A stretch of DNA of 64,000 nt from DATMQA01 sp035566895 (GTDB lineage: Bacteria; Verrucomicrobiota; Verrucomicrobiia; Limisphaerales; UBA8199), in NCBI GenBank assembly GCA_035566895.1, contig DATMQA010000096.1, positions 6,176 to 70,175 of the forward strand. Direction: 5' to 3'. The position numbers were made by a program, and so were the translations under genes. Positions within the stretch are counted from its first letter, which is position 1; every line of letters begins with the position of its first letter. The notes beneath the pieces were generated by a model. The model was not told the DNA's origin and did no database searches. It worked only from the letters and a program-made list of their open reading frames with translations. This document shows, one piece after another, positions 46,442 to 56,557 of this stretch.

Positions 46442-46666
46442 CAATTTTTGAGGTCCTGTGGTGGACCGCCCTGCCAGCAACCGGGGTATTTCCGCATCAA
46501 AGGACGTGAGCTTCGCGCCCAAGGTTACATTGGCGCCGAATCAAATAGCGGGGTGTGTCCTGAAACTGGGCCAATTGCCTCGGAAGTGGACGGGACGGAA
46601 GGATCACCGGCGGGGTGCGCCATGCGGGAACCCGACGCGCATGGGCCGATTGGGATTCAGGCTCGG

Positions 46667-46873
46667 CTACGCAGCGGACCGGAAGGGCGCGAGGAACAAT
46701 TCGATGTTTCGGAAGCCCATCTGGAAGGCGAGGCTGATGGCCTCCCTTTCAGTTTGAAAGTCAAGGGCTTCCTCCGGACGGCCGGTCCACTCTCCTGGGC
46801 CTTTCAGATAAAGGCCCGTTTCGGTGCTGCGAAGAAGAACTCGGGCTTGAGTTTCGGTGTGACTCGGTTTCAC
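46667..46873 (-). CDS. Small Verrucomicrobia-type protein, copy 3 of the 3-member family
   Basis: 68 residues: ARVLLRSTETGLYLKGPGEW, TGRPEEALDFQTEREAISLA, IELFLAPF. Clear relative of 46040-46249 (shared VLLR, ET.LY..G..WT, A.DF, A..LA). Function unknown. Confidence 0.65.
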   Translation of the reverse strand: MKPSHTETQARVLLRSTETGLYLKGPGEWTGRPEEALDFQTEREAISLAFQMGFRNIELFLAPFRSAA

Positions 46874-47038
46874 AGTGGCACCTGGAAAGCAGGAAATCGG
46901 CCAAGAAAGTAGAATTAATCATTGACATTATTAGGGTTGCTTGACTAACGGGGTGACACCACCGGCAGGATCGGCAGTTCGGCAAACTCTCTTTGCACCC
47001 AGCATGTTTACTTACCGGCAGTCATCGGGCGCTTAGCA

Positions 47039-48793
47039 TTATGTTTTGAGCAAAGCTTCCGCGTGTTTGCGGGCGGCCTCGGTTTGGCCGCCCAACATCC
47101 GGGTCAGTTCGGTTACGCGGTTCTGCTTATCGAGGAGGGTGATTTCGGAAATAGTGCGGCCGGCCTTGAGCTGCTTGGTGGCGACAAAATGGGCGGTGGC
47201 GGTGGCGGCGACCTGGGGAAGGTGGGTGATGCAAAGGACCTGCCGTTTTTGGGCGAGCTGCCGCATTTTTTCGCCGACGGCATTAGCGGTTTCGCCGCCG
47301 ACATTGGCATCGACTTCATCGAAAACGAGCACGGGGATCTGGTCCTCGGCAGCGAGGACGGTTTTGAGGGCCAACATGACGCGGGCCAGTTCGCCGGAAG
47401 AGGCGATGGCGCGGAGTGGCCGGGGCGGCTCGCCGGGATTGGGCGCGAACTGGAATTCAACCGTATCGAAGCCGGAGGAGTTGAGAGATTTGGGATGCGC
47501 CGGAGCGCGGCCGTCTGAGGGTGACGCGTGACGGGTGACGCGTGACGGGAGCTGGCCGCCGCCGCTGCCACTCGCCACTCGCCCCTCGTCACTCCTGAGG
47601 GCGACGTCGAAGCGGCTTTGTTTGAAGCCGAGGTCGGCAAGCTGTTGGCCGGCGGCCTTGCTGAGTTGCGGAATGACTTTGCGGCGTTTGGCCGAGAGGG
47701 CCTGGCCGGCGCGCGCCAGTTCGGCCTCGAGTTTTTCGAGGGCGGTATTGATGCGCGCGAGTTCGGCATCGCGTTGTTCGAGGCTTTCGAGTTTGCGCCG
47801 GGCTTCTTCTCCGAAGCCGAGCACTTCGGTGAGTGTGGCGCCATATTTGCGCTTGAGGGAATGAATCAGATTAAGGCGCTCCTCGAGCTGCTGCAGGCGG
47901 GCCGGATCGACTTCCACTTTATCCGTGTAGTGGGAGAGCGCATTTTGCAAATCGCGCAGGAGCGAGACGGTTTGTTCATGCAGGGCCAGCAGGGCGGCGG
48001 CGGAGGTGTCGATGCGTTGGAGCTCCTGCAAAGTGCGGCCGATGATGCCGGCCTGAGTGAGCAGGGAAGTTTCGTTTTCGGCCAGGAGCTCGAGGGCGGC
48101 CTGGCTGAGCTGGAGCAGCCGGGCCGAGTTGCTGCCGCGGCGGTGCTCCTGTTCGACCTGCGTTTCCTCGTCCGGTTGAAGGCGGGCGGCGGCGATTTCG
48201 CTCACCTGGAAACGGAGCAGGTCCAGTTGTTGGGCATAGGTTTTCTCGTCGACAATGAGGGCAGCCTTTTCGGTTTCAAGGGCCGCCCGGCGGCGGACCA
48301 ACTCGGCAAACTCCGCGCGGTCGTGCTCGAGCTTGCCGAAGGCATCGAGGATATCGAGCTGCCTGGCCGGGTGGAGGAGGGACTGATGCTCGTGCGGGCC
48401 GTGGATATCGACCAGCCACTCGCCGAGGCTCGCCAGCGCGGCCAGGGTGGAAGGCGAGCCGTTAATGAATTGGCGATTGGCGCCGGCGCCGGTAAAGGCG
48501 CGTTTGAGGACGAGCTGTTGGTCTTCGCAAGGTTCCAGGCCGTTGTCTTCGAGGAAAGATTTGAGCGGGGCCCTGAGCCGGGTGACATCGAACACGGCCT
48601 CGACCGAGCAACTGTCGCTGCCGCTGCGGATGAGGGTGCGGTCGGCGCGTTCGCCCAGGACGAGGCTGAGCGCGCCGATGAGGATCGATTTGCCGGCGCC
48701 GGTCTCACCGGTGATGACATTATAGCCGGGCTGCAATTCGAGCGTGAGGTCCGCCACCAGGGCGAGGTTCTTGATGCGCAGCGTCGTCAGCAT
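47039..48793 (-). CDS. recN: DNA repair ATPase RecN, with a repeat insertion
   Basis: SMC-like ATPase (584 residues) acting in double-strand-break repair. Head motifs: Walker A ITGETGAGKSILIGAL, signature SSGELARVMLALKTVLA, Walker B VLVFDEVDANVGGETA, and CITHLPQVAATATAHF. Long coiled coils lie between (about 150-400). Start ATG 48793 (MLTTLRIKNLALVADLTLEL) is preferred over the longer frame. At residues about 398-440 the protein has an odd Gly/Arg/Ser-rich stretch (DEGRVASGSGGGQLPSRVT) where the family normally runs straight into 'G.D.VEF.FAPNPGE'. It is encoded by an inverted heptamer element (47515-47601); the frame is preserved. Confidence 0.93.
   Translation of the reverse strand: MLTTLRIKNLALVADLTLELQPGYNVITGETGAGKSILIGALSLVLGERADRTLIRSGSDSCSVEAVFDVTRLRAPLKSFLEDNGLEPCEDQQLVLKRAFTGAGANRQFINGSPSTLAALASLGEWLVDIHGPHEHQSLLHPARQLDILDAFGKLEHDRAEFAELVRRRAALETEKAALIVDEKTYAQQLDLLRFQVSEIAAARLQPDEETQVEQEHRRGSNSARLLQLSQAALELLAENETSLLTQAGIIGRTLQELQRIDTSAAALLALHEQTVSLLRDLQNALSHYTDKVEVDPARLQQLEERLNLIHSLKRKYGATLTEVLGFGEEARRKLESLEQRDAELARINTALEKLEAELARAGQALSAKRRKVIPQLSKAAGQQLADLGFKQSRFDVALRSDEGRVASGSGGGQLPSRVTRHASPSDGRAPAHPKSLNSSGFDTVEFQFAPNPGEPPRPLRAIASSGELARVMLALKTVLAAEDQIPVLVFDEVDANVGGETANAVGEKMRQLAQKRQVLCITHLPQVAATATAHFVATKQLKAGRTISEITLLDKQNRVTELTRMLGGQTEAARKHAEALLKT
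47515..47601. repeat. Inverted heptamer arrays inside recN
   Basis: GTGACGC, GTGACGG, GTGACGC, GTGACGG (47521-47548) facing CACTCGC, CACTCGC, CCCTCGT, CACTCCT (47569-47596). CTGAGGG occurs as a direct repeat at both ends (47515-47521, 47595-47601), like a target duplication. Same word family as the element in gluQ. Confidence 0.88.
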
Positions 48794-48886
48794 GTCACAA
48801 TTCCTGCGCTGAATCTGAGGGAACAACGGCGGCCGGCAAAGGAAAATTTGTCAGGCGGGATTTTCGGACGCAATGCCACTCCTGGA

Positions 48887-49900
48887 CTATTTCTGGAGCC
48901 GGTAAAATGTGGGGCTATTGGTGGCCGGCAACAACGCGCAATGTTGGCCGTTGGTCAGCGTAAGCGTGGGGCTCAGAACGGTCCAATTCGTGGTGGCGAG
49001 GTTATGGTTGGCGAGGAGTTTCCAGTTGGCGCCGGTATCGGCCCAGCACACCATGGCGTTGGCGCCGGAGCGGCTGATTGAAAGGCTGGGAATCGTGTTG
49101 GTGATGTGGGTGATAATTTGTGGATAGTAAGTGGCGATGTCGGCTGCATAGGTTAAGTCGCCGTACACCGAGGTGTTCGCCGGTTGACCAGTCAGGTTCG
49201 CAACGTAAAGGAGTTGGCCGACCAGTTCCCAAGTCGAGCCGTTCTTTTGGAAAACACCGCCGCCGGAATCACCCGCGGCCGCCTGGGCTTCATCCGAGGT
49301 CTGCCCGCTTAGAGAAAAATCTGTGGTGAAGACGGTGACCGGCCCCAGCCCGGCGTCAATAACCATTGTGCCGCCGCTATCGACGTTGTTATTGCCCCAG
49401 CTTTTGGATTCGCTGCTCGACCAGTAAAAACCGGTGAGGCCAGGGCCGAAATTGGTTTGGGCTGAGCCCGCGATGAGGCCAAAGGCGATCAGGTCCACTT
49501 GCGCCAAAGCCGCCGGCGTAGTGGTGGTTACCGGCAACCTGGGCAGCGGGGGCAAAGCGTTCAGGTGAAACATCACCAGGTCATTGCTGGAGCCGGTGGA
49601 GTTGGTCAGGCGGAAAGAAGTGCCGTCCGGGGCATAGAGCGTGCCATCGAGGGTAATGTCGCCGGCACCGCCGGTATGGGCGGTGGTGAGGACCCAGCCG
49701 GCGCCCAGATAGATGCCGCTGGCGAAATGGATAGTGCCAATGTTCGCCCAGGGGGCGCCGTCGGCCGGGGCGTTGGTGTTGGAGCGGGAGTTTGCATCGA
49801 CAATGGCCGACGCGCTGGTGGCGCCGAGGACCCAGATGGCCAGGGAGAGCAGGAGGAACGTGCAAGGGTGGAAGCGGGACTCGGCGTGATAATGGTTCAT
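48887..49900 (-). CDS. Secreted trypsin-like serine protease
   Basis: 337 residues with a signal peptide (FLLLSLAIWVLGATSASA, cleaved before IVDAN). Chymotrypsin-fold triad: His75 in VLTTAHTGG, Asp107 in SSNDLVMFHL, Ser212 in AAGDSGGGVF. The C-terminal part (LSISRSGANAMVCWADTGAN to SPTFYRLQK) is the same kind of short module that ends the Ig/LamG protein and may be a sorting or carbohydrate-binding tail. ATG 49900 is preferred to 49948. Substrate unknown. Confidence 0.87.
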   Translation of the reverse strand: MNHYHAESRFHPCTFLLLSLAIWVLGATSASAIVDANSRSNTNAPADGAPWANIGTIHFASGIYLGAGWVLTTAHTGGAGDITLDGTLYAPDGTSFRLTNSTGSSNDLVMFHLNALPPLPRLPVTTTTPAALAQVDLIAFGLIAGSAQTNFGPGLTGFYWSSSESKSWGNNNVDSGGTMVIDAGLGPVTVFTTDFSLSGQTSDEAQAAAGDSGGGVFQKNGSTWELVGQLLYVANLTGQPANTSVYGDLTYAADIATYYPQIITHITNTIPSLSISRSGANAMVCWADTGANWKLLANHNLATTNWTVLSPTLTLTNGQHCALLPATNSPTFYRLQK

Positions 49901-49996
49901 GTCGGTGCGCGTTTCGTGGAGATTATAACACACCTTTCCGGGCGGCAAGGCGGGGTTATTCGCGGGTGCGGGTTTTTCGCTGGTCCACCGGCGATT

Positions 49997-52900
49997 TTAG
50001 TATGGCAGCACACGATATAAGCGGCTGCGAACAGCAGAAGGCGGGCTGCGCCCATTCTGGCCTGTGTCGAGAAAGGATTGGGCGCCACCGGCGAGGTTAG
50101 TGAAGGTCTGCATAAGCTGCCAGTTACCGCGCGAGAGGCCGTCGCAGGATTGGATTTGCCAGAGGCTGCCGGCCGGGGTGGTGACCGTGAGTTGCGGTGT
50201 GGCCAGGGGCGGACAGGCCAGGGCGAGCCGCAGCGCCGCCGGATGAACGGCAGCTACGGCCGAGAGGCTTACATCAAAAGCGATGTCGTCATAATCGGAA
50301 CCCCAGGTGTTGGAAAGCTGAACGGCGAGAGTGTTGATGCCGGGTTGTAGGAGCGTAGCGAAAGGCGTGAGGTCAAAATACCGAGTTTCGTTTCCTTGGA
50401 CCGTAACGGCGTCGATGGTCGATTTGATTTCGGTTCCGTTCAACCAAACGCGCAAGGGAATGACATCGGTGCAAGTGGCGGCGAGGAGAAGCTCTTCCAC
50501 GTCGGCTGTTGGGGCAACGAATCTGGTACGGAAGTAGTAGCTGGGCAGCAATTGAGGGAGAATGGTGATGAGGTTGGTCGGTCCGCTGCCCGCGCCCAGC
50601 TTGGCCGTGCCCAGCAGCCAGGCGGTATCATTGAAATTGGTCCCCGTCCAGTTGCCGAGCGGAGGGGTAAGGGAGTAACGCCATTGAGCGCCGAACGGCA
50701 GCAGCGAGGTCCAAGGGCTCGAGGAAGGCGATGGGATTTGCCGAAAAAAGAGATTGTCGAGATAAAGCGAGCCGCTGCCCGGAGCAGCGATGGTGTAGCG
50801 GTGGCGCAATTCGATGTTGGGAAAGCCGGCTGGGAGCTGGAACGTGCGGTTCTCGTAGGTCCAATCGGCCTGGGTGGTGCCGATGACAAAATGCGGGGTA
50901 AAGTAAAACGGATAGGGCAGGATGGGGCGAGTATTGGTATCATATCCGGTGAGAGTCGAGCTCCACTCAAGCCAATGTTCGGAGGGTTGCGAGATGCCGG
51001 TGCTTTTGAACCAGCCGCCATAGCTGTAGAATGCGCCGGGAGTGACATAAACTGTGGAATCAGGGATGCCGTATTGATTGTATTGGGCGATGGTGCTGCT
51101 GTTGCCTTGATTCAAAAGGACAATTTGCATCGAGCGCTGGCCCTGGAAAGCGACATTGGTGCTGACCGTCATGTTGGTGACCTCGAGGCTGCCGGTGAAC
51201 CATTTGTCCCAATGACTGTTGTCGTTCTCCTCGAAGCCGGCATTGGCGAGGAGATTGCTGTTCAGCAGCGAGAGAACCGCGAAAGGAGCGGAGAGAACGG
51301 TGTTGGTGCCATAGACCGCGCCGACCTCATAGAAATATTGCCAGCCGGGTTTCAGGCCATAGTCGGTAAAAGAAAAAGTGTTGGCGGTGACAGCCGCAAC
51401 GGGGATGAACGGGCCGGCGGCCTGGTCGGCGCGATAGAGTCGGTAACATTGGGCGGCAGAGGCATTGGTCCAACTGAACGCCGCGCGGTTGTAGCCGCCG
51501 GTTTTCCTGGTGACCAGAGGCGTGCCAGGCGGATAGAGCGAGACGCCGTGGTTGCCGTCGCGGCGCATGTTGCCCCGATGAGTGGCCCAGGAGACGCGGT
51601 TCGTGGTCGTGGCGCCGAAGTTCTGCACATACACCTGGCCGGTGAGCGAGCGGTAGATGACATCGAGCCGGCCATTACCCTCGACGGCCGCTAAAGCAGG
51701 AATGTGCTTGATACCACCAGCAACGGGTATCGACTGTTTCAGCGTGCCGTCGAGGGCGTAAATGAGGAGATTGCCCGTGGAAGGTGTCACCGAAGGATTG
51801 TAGGTGCCGATAATGATTTCCTCGGCGCCGTCGCCGTCCACATCACCGACCACCGGGGGCGTGGGCAGGAAGGGATAGAAATTCTTGGGCCAGCCGGGAC
51901 GGTCCGCGAGTTCGATGCCGTTCCAGTAACGGAAAGTGATTTCGTAGGAGTGATTGAAACCGAGCACGTCGATGTGGTTGTCGTGGTCGGGATTGATGGG
52001 GATGAGGGAAGCGCTATTGAGCCAGCCGAAGTTATTGATGAAGTTGGTTTGCGGCAGCCAGCGGCGCCAGAGAATGGCGCCGTCGTCGTCGAGGATGGTT
52101 TCATTCGGCTCCCACAGCGTGCTGGGCGAGACGCCGGCAACCAGGACCTCATCCAGGCCATCACCATCGAGGTCGGCGGTGTAAATATCGACGGGGAATT
52201 GGTAGGAACCGGTCATGACACGCTGGTTTTTGCCGAACTGTTTGTGAAGCATCCCCTTGCCCCAGAGGCCGAAGGGCTGGGTTTTGTCAAACGAGACGAC
52301 GCTGTCGCTGTCATTCAACTCGTAGATATTCAAAGCCCCGGCTGGCTTGGCCTGGCCGACGGCGAGTCCGGATTCCACGAGCTGATGAATGTGATAAACA
52401 AAATTCTGCGCGCCGTTGGTCGCGTTATGGGTGACAATGCCGCCTGACCAGGTTTCACCTATCGTGCCCCATTGGCCGAAGCCGTAGATTGGGCAAATGA
52501 ATGGATTGTAGTCCTGACCCGCGCCCGACGGGTCGGGTTGGATTTTCCAGGCCGTAATGACTTCGTATTTACCGGTGCCGGTCAGGTCCATGACCATGGG
52601 CGGCGAAACTTGCGAGGAGAATACGGCGGTGCTCGGCAGGTGGCTCAGCCAGGTCCCGCTGGGATACCAGTAGAAACCATTGGTAACGGTTTGGTAGCCA
52701 CCGTTGGGGACGTAACAGGTAGAATCGACCGTGTTCGACCACATGACCGAACCATCGCCATGCAGGGCAATGACGTGGTTGCCCCGCGTGAAAATGATTT
52801 CATCGCGGCCATCGTGGTCGAGGTCGTAAATGGTCGGAGAAACATTGATGGCATCGCCGCCAGCGGCGTATGGGAAGCCCGGCAGCCGCTGGCCCGTGTA

Positions 52901-53161
52901 TTTGAAAGCGTCGAGGAACCAATTCCCTGAGGAATCGCGGTAGGGAATAATGATGGCCTGATCGGGTGTCCCCAACAGGTTTCCGACGGCCAGGGTGCCA
53001 AGGTGCCAGCCGCTGTCACCGGCCTGGAAGGTTGAGACCTGGGCGGCGCGAGCCGGATTCAAAACACCAAACGACAAACCGAAAACACCAAACACCAAAC
53101 ACCAAGCTTCAGAGAAGCTCCAAAGTCGAAATCGTTTCCGATTCGCGGTTTCATGCGGCAT
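49997..53161 (-). CDS. Secreted FG-GAP/VCBS-repeat protein with a repeat-derived signal peptide
   Basis: 1054 residues. FG-GAP-type propeller repeats (YDLDHDGRDEIIFTRGNHVI, YTADLDGDGLDEVLVAGVSP, VVGDVDGDGAEEIIIGTYNP), then a fibronectin-like part (AFSWTNASAAQCYRLYRADQ), a carbohydrate-binding-like domain (NAGFEENDNSHWDKWFTGS) and a jelly-roll module (LRVWLNGTEIKSTID). The N-terminus MPHETANRKRFRLWSFSEAW followed by CLVFGVFGLSFGVLNPARAA has basic, hydrophobic and AxA-type parts of a signal peptide. The DNA for the hydrophobic part is a heptamer repeat (53065-53127) that elsewhere is intergenic. Probably extracellular polysaccharide binding. Confidence 0.82.
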   Translation of the reverse strand: MPHETANRKRFRLWSFSEAWCLVFGVFGLSFGVLNPARAAQVSTFQAGDSGWHLGTLAVGNLLGTPDQAIIIPYRDSSGNWFLDAFKYTGQRLPGFPYAAGGDAINVSPTIYDLDHDGRDEIIFTRGNHVIALHGDGSVMWSNTVDSTCYVPNGGYQTVTNGFYWYPSGTWLSHLPSTAVFSSQVSPPMVMDLTGTGKYEVITAWKIQPDPSGAGQDYNPFICPIYGFGQWGTIGETWSGGIVTHNATNGAQNFVYHIHQLVESGLAVGQAKPAGALNIYELNDSDSVVSFDKTQPFGLWGKGMLHKQFGKNQRVMTGSYQFPVDIYTADLDGDGLDEVLVAGVSPSTLWEPNETILDDDGAILWRRWLPQTNFINNFGWLNSASLIPINPDHDNHIDVLGFNHSYEITFRYWNGIELADRPGWPKNFYPFLPTPPVVGDVDGDGAEEIIIGTYNPSVTPSTGNLLIYALDGTLKQSIPVAGGIKHIPALAAVEGNGRLDVIYRSLTGQVYVQNFGATTTNRVSWATHRGNMRRDGNHGVSLYPPGTPLVTRKTGGYNRAAFSWTNASAAQCYRLYRADQAAGPFIPVAAVTANTFSFTDYGLKPGWQYFYEVGAVYGTNTVLSAPFAVLSLLNSNLLANAGFEENDNSHWDKWFTGSLEVTNMTVSTNVAFQGQRSMQIVLLNQGNSSTIAQYNQYGIPDSTVYVTPGAFYSYGGWFKSTGISQPSEHWLEWSSTLTGYDTNTRPILPYPFYFTPHFVIGTTQADWTYENRTFQLPAGFPNIELRHRYTIAAPGSGSLYLDNLFFRQIPSPSSSPWTSLLPFGAQWRYSLTPPLGNWTGTNFNDTAWLLGTAKLGAGSGPTNLITILPQLLPSYYFRTRFVAPTADVEELLLAATCTDVIPLRVWLNGTEIKSTIDAVTVQGNETRYFDLTPFATLLQPGINTLAVQLSNTWGSDYDDIAFDVSLSAVAAVHPAALRLALACPPLATPQLTVTTPAGSLWQIQSCDGLSRGNWQLMQTFTNLAGGAQSFLDTGQNGRSPPSAVRSRLYRVLPY
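53065..53127. repeat. Heptamer repeat of the CACCAAA family, inside a signal-peptide coding region
   Basis: 7-bp steps CACCAAA, CGACAAA, CCGAAAA, CACCAAA, CACCAAA, CACCAAG, CTTCAGA, GAAGCTC, CAAAGTC. Same orientation relative to the gene and same reading frame as the copy upstream of the RmlD-like gene. Confidence 0.88.
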
Positions 53162-53264
53162 AGGTGTGAATTGATTTTTCCACCGTGCAGCTTACCTGAG
53201 TCAGGACTTCCGAGGCAGGCGAAAGTGCATAACTGTACTAAGGAAATTCCTCGGAAATGAGTTC

Positions 53265-54440
53265 CTACTTCGCGAGCCCCTGGCAAAACCGCTCGAGCCG
53301 CTCCAAGCCCTTCTCGATATTCGCCATACCGGTGGCGTAACTAATGCGGATGTAATCGTCCGCCCCAAATGCGATTCCGGGCACGGCCGCCACCTTCTCG
53401 GCTTCGAGCAGTTTGGCGCAGAACTCGGCTGATTTCAGGCCGGTTTTCGAGATGTTCGGAAAAAGGTAAAAAGCGCCTTTAGCGTTCACGCACGAAATCC
53501 CCGGAATGCTGTTGAGCTTTTGCCAGGCGAAGGTTCGGCGTTTGTTGAACTCGGCCAGCCAGGTCTTCAGATGCTCCTGCGAACCGGTGAGCGCGGCGAC
53601 CGCGCCCTTTTGTGCGAACGAAGTCGGGTTGCTCGTGCTATGGCTTTGGACGGCATCAATAGCCTTGGCGATCGGCTCGGGCGCCGCGCACCAACCCAAG
53701 CGCCAACCGGTCATGCTCCAAGCCTTGGCAAAGCCGTGGACGACGATCGTGTGTTCAAGATGGGCCGGTGAAAAGCTGGCGACGGTCTTGTGCGTTGCAC
53801 CATCATAAAGCAGGTGCTCGTAAATCTCGTCGCTCATGATAAGCACGTTCTTTTCAACGCAGATGTCGCCGAGGGCTTTTATCTCCGCTGGTGTATAGAC
53901 GGAGCCGGTGGGATTGCTGGGCGAATTCAAAACGAACAGGCGCGTCCGGGGGGTAATGGCGCCACGCAGAGCTTCGGGGGTCATCTTGAACTCGGTCTGG
54001 TCCGTGGTCTCGACGATGACAGGCTTAGCGCTGGCCATCTTGACCATCTCCGGATAGCTCAGCCAGTAGGGGGCGGGAATGATGACTTCGTCGCCCTCCT
54101 CGCACGTGGCGAAAATGACATTAAAGCAGGAATGCTTGCCGCCGCAGGACACAATGATTTGTGAAGGCTTGTAGGTCAGGCCGTTCTCGCGCTTATGTTT
54201 GTCGGCAATGGCCTGGCGCAGTTCGGGAATACCGGCGGCTGGGGTGTACTTCGTGAAACCGGCGGCCAGCGCTTTGGCTGCCGCGTCTTTGATATGCTGG
54301 GGTGTGTCGAAATCCGGTTCGCCGGCGCCGAAGCCGACAACATCGTGGCCGTCGGCCTTCATCTGCTTGGCTTTGGAGTCAATGGCCAGGGTCAGGGAAG
54401 GGGAGAGGGCGGCAGCGCGCCGCGCAATTTTGTAATTCAT
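53265..54440 (-). CDS. Aspartate aminotransferase (class I PLP enzyme)
   Basis: 391 residues. Exchanges the amino group between aspartate and 2-oxoglutarate in the cytoplasm. PLP Lys239 in VVHGFAKAWSMTGWRLGW; other sites: FGAGEPDFDTP near the N-terminus, SPSNPTGSVY, SDEIYEHLLYDG and the C-terminal YIRISYATGMANIEKGLERL with the substrate-carboxylate Arg. Subgroup Ib (AspB/prephenate aminotransferase type) by its N-terminus. No linked pathway gene nearby. Confidence 0.93.
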   Translation of the reverse strand: MNYKIARRAAALSPSLTLAIDSKAKQMKADGHDVVGFGAGEPDFDTPQHIKDAAAKALAAGFTKYTPAAGIPELRQAIADKHKRENGLTYKPSQIIVSCGGKHSCFNVIFATCEEGDEVIIPAPYWLSYPEMVKMASAKPVIVETTDQTEFKMTPEALRGAITPRTRLFVLNSPSNPTGSVYTPAEIKALGDICVEKNVLIMSDEIYEHLLYDGATHKTVASFSPAHLEHTIVVHGFAKAWSMTGWRLGWCAAPEPIAKAIDAVQSHSTSNPTSFAQKGAVAALTGSQEHLKTWLAEFNKRRTFAWQKLNSIPGISCVNAKGAFYLFPNISKTGLKSAEFCAKLLEAEKVAAVPGIAFGADDYIRISYATGMANIEKGLERLERFCQGLAK

Positions 54441-54527
54441 ATAGCGTCAGACAAATAGCACCAGAAGGCGCGAGCGCAAGTGGGAATTAAAAAAGAACAG
54501 GCAGAATGATGAATCACTCTACCTGTT

Positions 54528-55421
<894 letters not shown>

Positions 55422-55439
55422 TTGAAAGCTGCTAAGTGA

Positions 55440-56303
55440 TTAATCCCAGCTTTGCCGATATCCGGCCTGCAGCCTGCGGTAGTCGGGCAATTCCCCAGGG
55501 GGAACCGCTTGCGGCAGACTGCCGGAGACGGCTTTGGGCACCAGCCATTTCCAGTGTTCGGCATGGCCGTCACCAAAAGAAAGATTGCAGCCCTGGGCGT
55601 GCCGATTGGCAGGGACATCCCACCAGACCTGGGCGTCGCCCCAATACTGGAAAGCCGGCATCCCAAACGTGGAGTCGGCAATTTCGTCTTCGTGCACGTC
55701 CAAAAAGACGAAGAGTTTGGCGGGGTCAGGATTCCTGATCAAGGTGAGCTTGCTGAAACTGGGATTAGACCAACCATAAGGGTCCAAATCAGGTCTGCCG
55801 TTAATGCAAAGGTTCATATTATAACTGCGCCAGCGTAGTTGGCTCAGTGGGGGGCTGCCGGGAGGCTGGACTGTTGATCGGTCTGCGGGGCAGTGATAGA
55901 TGGGCAGCGAGGCATTGTAAGGAAAGAGAACGCCGTTGGTGATACCGGCGGGGTCCACGTCTGTTTTGGCATAATTGGAACACCAGGAGGCTGCGCTGGC
56001 CATGGGACCGCCGCCGATCAGGCCGATGGAGTTGTTGGGCGGCAGGACGTCACTGTGATCGACCGCATACAAATGCCAGCAGGTCTCCATCTGTTTGAGA
56101 TTATTCAGGCAGGAAAGACTCCAAGCGCGGGTTTTGGCGCCGGCCAGCGCGGGCAACAGCATGGCCGCCAGAATGGCGATGATGGCGATGACAACCAGCA
56201 GCTCAATCAAGGTAAACCCGAATGATTCGCACGAGTAGCGCCTTCGTCCGTCAAGGACTAGATGTTGCTCAGATCGCCACGCGAAAGGAGCGAACGATTT
56301 CAT
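55440..56303 (-). CDS. Prepilin-like secreted protein with a C-terminal 'H-X9-DG' tail, copy A
   Basis: 287 residues. Leader then FGFTLIELLVVIAIIAILAA, NLKQMETCWHLYAVDHSDVL, YHCPADRS, and the tail AQGCNLSFGDGHAEHWKWLV. First gene of the pair, with a promoter-like sequence 30-60 bp upstream (56334-56361). Function as for its neighbour: probably exported and anchored through the pilin-like helix. Confidence 0.88.
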   Translation of the reverse strand: MKSFAPFAWRSEQHLVLDGRRRYSCESFGFTLIELLVVIAIIAILAAMLLPALAGAKTRAWSLSCLNNLKQMETCWHLYAVDHSDVLPPNNSIGLIGGGPMASAASWCSNYAKTDVDPAGITNGVLFPYNASLPIYHCPADRSTVQPPGSPPLSQLRWRSYNMNLCINGRPDLDPYGWSNPSFSKLTLIRNPDPAKLFVFLDVHEDEIADSTFGMPAFQYWGDAQVWWDVPANRHAQGCNLSFGDGHAEHWKWLVPKAVSGSLPQAVPPGELPDYRRLQAGYRQSWD

Positions 56304-56333
56304 TGCGAGCCAGGTGGTTATATAAACGTTGTT

Positions 56334-56361
56334 ACTATAACGTATTTGACAAGCTTGTCAC
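56334..56361 (-). promoter_or_regulatory. Promoter of the prepilin-like pair, overlapping a palindrome
   Basis: On the minus strand GTGACA, 16-bp spacer, TATAGT, giving a leader of about 25 nt. The -35 overlaps the perfect 14-bp palindrome TGACAAGCTTGTCA (56347-56360), a possible operator. Confidence 0.5.
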
Positions 56362-56557
56362 GGAAAAACGCCTTGCAAAGAAACGGCGGCCGCTTCCTGA
56401 GACTGAGATTCAAGTTGTGGAGGCAGGCTTCCGGCCGCCACGGTGGAAGATGCGCCCCGCCCGGGGACGAACCAAAGCAGTGAGTTCGCGTTTTGTGAGT
56501 TTACGCGTCCGGGGCAGCGGGTCGCGCAAATCGTACGATTGAATCGTATTTCTCAGC

